64,000 nt of DNA from Flectonema sp. DT1601 (taxonomy: Eukaryota; Euglenozoa; Diplonemea; Diplonemida; Diplonemidae): positions 744,001-808,000 of the forward strand of contig OZ025802.1 of NCBI GenBank assembly GCA_964019425.1, given 5' to 3'. The translations under genes and the position numbers were made by a program. The notes under the pieces were generated by a model. That model made no database searches, was not told the DNA's origin, and saw only the letters and a program-made list of their open reading frames with translations. Positions 25,101 through 31,100 of the stretch are shown in pieces (within the stretch, counting starts at the first letter, position 1; the number at the start of each line of letters is the position of its first letter).

Positions 25101-28100
25101 GTTTCCAACGGCATCACAAGAGTGGAGTCCGCTCACACAAGGATGAGGAACCGGAGTCGGCACAAGAGTTGGGTCACTGCAGCAAGTTGCGTCGTCACAG
25201 GTCGTTGGTGTGTTTCCTGTGCATGCAATGGTGTCTGCTCCACCCTTCAAGTATCCGACAGTGCATCCTGCATATGTGCTGCAAGCAGAGTTACATGTGT
25301 GTCCGGTGTGAACTCCACTGCATCCAGCAGTACAAACGTATCCAGTCGCACAGTCACATGCCCATTCGTGGCTTGGCTTCTCAACACAGATACCACCGTT
25401 TCCAACGGCATCACAAGAGTGGAGTCCGCTCACACAAGGATGAGGAACCGGAGTCGGCACAAGAGTTGGGTCACTGCAGCAAGTTGCGTCGTCACAGGTC
25501 GTTGGTGTGTTTCCTGTGCATGCAATGGTGTCTGCTCCACCCTTCAAGTATCCGACAGTGCATCCTGCATATGTGCTGCAAGCAGAGTTACATGTGTGTC
25601 CGGTGTGAACTCCACTGCATCCAGCAGTACAAACGTATCCAGTCGCACAGTCACATGCCCATTCGTGGCTTGGCTTCTCAACACAGATACCACCGTTTCC
25701 AACGGCATCACAAGAGTGGAGTCCGCTCACACAAGGATGAGGAACCGGAGTCGGCACAAGAGTTGGGTCACTGCAGCAAGTTGCGTCGTCACAGGTCGTT
25801 GGTGTGTTTCCTGTGCATGCAATGGTGTCTGCTCCACCCTTCAAGTATCCGACAGTGCATCCTGCATATGTGCTGCAAGCAGAGTTACATGTGTGTCCGG
25901 TGTGAACTCCACTGCATCCAGCAGTACAAACGTATCCAGTCGCACAGTCACATGCCCATTCGTGGCTTGGCTTCTCAACACAGATACCACCGTTTCCAAC
26001 GGCATCACAAGAGTGGAGTCCGCTCACACAAGGATGAGGAACCGGAGTCGGCACAAGAGTTGGGTCACTGCAGCAAGTTGCGTCGTCACAGGTCGTTGGT
26101 GTGTTTCCTGTGCATGCAATGGTGTCTGCTCCACCCTTCAAGTATCCGACAGTGCATCCTGCATATGTGCTGCAAGCAGAGTTACATGTGTGTCCGGTGT
26201 GAACTCCACTGCATCCAGCAGTACAAACGTATCCAGTCGCACAGTCACATGCCCATTCGTGGCTTGGCTTCTCAACACAGATACCACCGTTTCCAACGGC
26301 ATCACAAGAGTGGAGTCCGCTCACACAAGGATGAGGAACCGGAGTCGGCACAAGAGTTGGGTCACTGCAGCAAGTTGCGTCGTCACAGGTCGTTGGTGTG
26401 TTTCCTGTGCATGCAATGGTGTCTGCTCCACCCTTCAAGTATCCGACAGTGCATCCTGCATATGTGCTGCAAGCAGAGTTACATGTGTGTCCGGTGTGAA
26501 CTCCACTGCATCCAGCAGTACAAACGTATCCAGTCGCACAGTCACATGCCCATTCGTGGCTTGGCTTCTCAACACAGATACCACCGTTTCCAACGGCATC
26601 ACAAGAGTGGAGTCCGCTCACACAAGGATGAGGAACCGGAGTCGGCACAAGAGTTGGGTCACTGCAGCAAGTTGCGTCGTCACAGGACGTTGGTGTGTTT
26701 CCTGTGCATGCAATGGTGTCTGCTCCACCCTTCAAGTATCCGACAGTGCATCCTGCATATGTGCTGCAAGCAGAGTTACATGTATGTCCGGTGTGAACTC
26801 CACTGCATCCAGCAGTACAAACGTATCCAGTCGCACAGTCACATGCCCATTCGTGGCTTGGCTTCTCAACACAGATACCACCGTTTCCAACGGCATCACA
26901 AGAGTGGAGTCCGCTCACACAAGGATGAGGAACCGGAGTCGGCACAAGAGTTGGGTCACTGCAGCAAGTTGCGTCGTCACAGGTCGTTGGTGTGTTTCCT
27001 GTGCATGCAATGGTGTCTGCTCCACCCTTCAAGTATCCGACAGTGCATCCTGCATATGTGCTGCAAGCAGAGTTACATGTGTGTCCGGTGTGAACTCCAC
27101 TGCATCCAGCAGTACAAACGTATCCAGTCGCACAGTCACATGCCCATTCGTGGCTTGGCTTCTCAACACAGATACCACCGTTTCCAACGGCATCACAAGA
27201 GTGGAGTCCGCTCACACAAGGATGAGGAACCGGAGTCGGCACAAGAGTTGGGTCACTGCAGCAAGTTGCGTCGTCACAGGTCGTTGGTGTGTTTCCTGTG
27301 CATGCAATGGTGTCTGCTCCACCCTTCAAGTATCCGACAGTGCATCCTGCATATGTGCTGCAAGCAGAGTTACATGTGTGTCCGGTGTGAACTCCACTGC
27401 ATCCAGCAGTACAAACGTATCCAGTCGCACAGTCACATGCCCATTCGTGGCTTGGCTTCTCAACACAGATACCACCGTTTCCAACGGCATCACAAGAGTG
27501 GAGTCCGCTCACACAAGGATGAGGAACCGGAGTCGGCACAAGAGTTGGGTCACTGCAGCAAGTTGCGTCGTCACAGGACGTTGGTGTGTTTCCTGTGCAT
27601 GCAATGGTGTCTGCTCCACCCTTCAAGTATCCGACAGTGCATCCTGCATATGTGCTGCAAGCAGAGTTACATGTATGTCCGGTGTGAACTCCACTGCATC
27701 CAGCAGTACAAACGTATCCAGTCGCACAGTCACATGCCCATTCGTGGCTTGGCTTCTCAACACAGATACCACCGTTTCCAACGGCATCACAAGAGTGGAG
27801 TCCGCTCACACAAGGATGAGGAACTGGAGTCGGCACAAGAGTTGGGTCACTGCAGCAAGTTGCGTCGTCACAGGTCGTTGGTGTGTTTCCTGTGCATGCA
27901 ATGGTGTCTGCTCCACCCTTCAAGTATCCGACAGTGCATCCTGCATATGTGCTGCAAGCAGAGTTACATGTGTGTCCGGTGTGAACTCCACTGCATCCAG
28001 CAGTACAAACGTATCCAGTCGCACAGTCACATGCCCATTCGTGGCTTGGCTTCTCAACACAGATACCACCGTTTCCAACGGCATCACAAGAGTGGAGTCC

Positions 28101-31100
28101 GCTCACACAAGGATGAGGAACCGGAGTCGGCACAAGAGTTGGGTCACTGCAGCAAGTTGCGTCGTCACAGGTCGTTGGTGTGTTTCCTGTGCATGCAATG
28201 GTGTCTGCTCCACCCTTCAAGTATCCGACAGTGCATCCTGCATATGTGCTGCAAGCAGAGTTACATGTGTGTCCGGTGTGAACTCCACTGCATCCAGCAG
28301 TACAAACGTATCCAGTCGCACAGTCACATGCCCATTCGTGGCTTGGCTTCTCAACACAGATACCACCGTTTCCAACGGCATCACAAGAGTGGAGTCCGCT
28401 CACACAAGGATGAGGAACCGGAGTCGGCACAAGAGTTGGGTCACTGCAGCAAGTTGCGTCGTCACAGGTCGTTGGTGTGTTTCCTGTGCATGCAATGGTG
28501 TCTGCTCCACCCTTCAAGTATCCGACAGTGCATCCTGCATATGTGCTGCAAGCAGAGTTACATGTGTGTCCGGTGTGTAATCCACTGCATCCAGCAGTAC
28601 AAACGTATCCAGTCGCACAGTCACATTCCCAAGAGTGAGCTGGCTTCTCAACACAGATACCACCGTTTCCAACGGCATCACAAGCGTGGAGTCCGCTTAC
28701 ACAAGGATGAGGAACTGGAGTCGGCACAAGAGTTGGGTCACTGCAGCAAGTTGCGTCGTCACAGGTCGTTGGTGTGTTTCCTGTGCATGCAATGGTGTCT
28801 GCTCCACCCTTCAAGTATCCGACAGTGCATCCTGCATATGTGCTGCAAGCAGAGTTACATGTGTGTCCGGTGTGTAATCCACTGCATCCAGCAGTACAAA
28901 CGTATCCAGTCGCACAGTCACATTCCCAAGAGTGGGCTGGCTTCTCAACACAGATACCACCGTTTCCAACGGCATCACAAGCGTGGAGTCCGCTCACACA
29001 TGGATGAGGAACCGGAGTCGGCACAAGAGTTGGGTCACTGCAGCAAGTTGCGTCGTCACAGGTCGTTGGTGTGTTTCCTGTGCATGCAATGGTGTCTGCT
29101 CCACCCTTCAAGTATCCGACAGTGCATCCTGCATATGTGCTGCAAGCAGAGTTACATGTGTGTCCGGTGTGAACTCCACTGCATCCAGCAGTACAAACGT
29201 ATCCAGTCGCACAGTCACATGCCCATTCGTGGCTTGGCTTCTCAACACAGATACCACCGTTTCCAACGGCATCACAAGAGTGGAGTCCGCTCACACAAGG
29301 ATGAGGAACCGGAGTCGGCACAAGAGTTGGGTCACTGCAGCAAGTTGCGTCGTCACAGGTCGTTGGTGTGTTTCCTGTGCATGCAATGGTGTCTGCTCCA
29401 CCCTTCAAGTATCCGACAGTGCATCCTGCATATGTGCTGCAAGCAGAGTTACATGTGTGTCCGGTGTGAACTCCACTGCATCCAGCAGTACAAACGTATC
29501 CAGTCGCACAGTCACATGCCCATTCGTGGCTTGGCTTCTCAACACAGATACCACCGTTTCCAACGGCATCACAAGAGTGGAGTCCGCTCACACAAGGATG
29601 AGGAACCGGAGTCGGCACAAGAGTTGGGTCACTGCAGCAAGTTGCGTCGTCACAGGTCGTTGGTGTGTTTCCTGTGCATGCAATGGTGTCTGCTCCACCC
29701 TTCAAGTATCCGACAGTGCATCCTGCATATGTGCTGCAAGCAGAGTTACATGTGTGTCCGGTGTGTAATCCACTGCATCCAGCAGTACAAACGTATCCAG
29801 TCGCACAGTCACATTCCCAAGAGTGAGCTGGCTTCTCAACACAGATACCACCGTTTCCAACGGCATCACAAGCGTGGAGTCCGCTTACACAAGGATGAGG
29901 AACTGGAGTCGGCACAAGAGTTGGGTCACTGCAGCAAGTTGCGTCGTCACAGGTCGTTGGTGTGTTTCCTGTGCATGCAATGGTGTCTGCTCCACCCTTC
30001 AAGTATCCGACAGTGCATCCTGCATATGTGCTGCAAGCAGAGTTACATGTGTGTCCGGTGTGTAATCCACTGCATCCAGCAGTACAAACGTATCCAGTCG
30101 CACAGTCACATTCCCAAGAGTGGGCTGGCTTCTCAACACAGATACCACCGTTTCCAACGGCATCACAAGCGTGGAGTCCGCTCACACATGGATGAGGAAC
30201 CGGAGTCGGCACAAGAGTTGGGTCACTGCAGCAAGTTGCGTCGTCACAGGTCGTTGGTGTGTTTCCTGTGCATGCAATGGTGTCTGCTCCACCCTTCAAG
30301 TATCCGACAGTGCATCCTGCATATGTGCTGCAAGCAGAGTTACATGTGTGTCCGGTGTGAACTCCACTGCATCCAGCAGTACAAACGTATCCAGTCGCAC
30401 AGTCACATGCCCATTCGTGGCTTGGCTTCTCAACACAGATACCACCGTTTCCAACGGCATCACAAGAGTGGAGTCCGCTCACACAAGGATGAGGAACCGG
30501 AGTCGGCACAAGAGTTGGGTCACTGCAGCAAGTTGCGTCGTCACAGGTCGTTGGTGTGTTTCCTGTGCATGCAATGGTGTCTGCTCCACCCTTCAAGTAT
30601 CCGACAGTGCATCCTGCATATGTGCTGCAAGCAGAGTTACATGTGTGTCCGGTGTGAACTCCACTGCATCCAGCAGTACAAACGTATCCAGTCGCACAGT
30701 CACATGCCCATTCGTGGCTTGGCTTCTCAACACAGATACCACCGTTTCCAACGGCATCACAAGAGTGGAGTCCGCTCACACAAGGATGAGGAACCGGAGT
30801 CGGCACAAGAGTTGGGTCACTGCAGCAAGTTGCGTCGTCACAGGTCGTTGGTGTGTTTCCTGTGCATGCAATGGTGTCTGCTCCACCCTTCAAGTATCCG
30901 ACAGTGCATCCTGCATATGTGCTGCAAGCAGAGTTACATGTATGTCCGGTGTGAACTCCACTGCATCCAGCAGTACAAACGTATCCAGTCGCACAGTCAC
31001 ATGCCCATTCGTGGCTTGGCTTCTCAACACAGATACCACCGTTTCCAACGGCATCACAAGAGTGGAGTCCGCTCACACAAGGATGAGGAACTGGAGTCGG

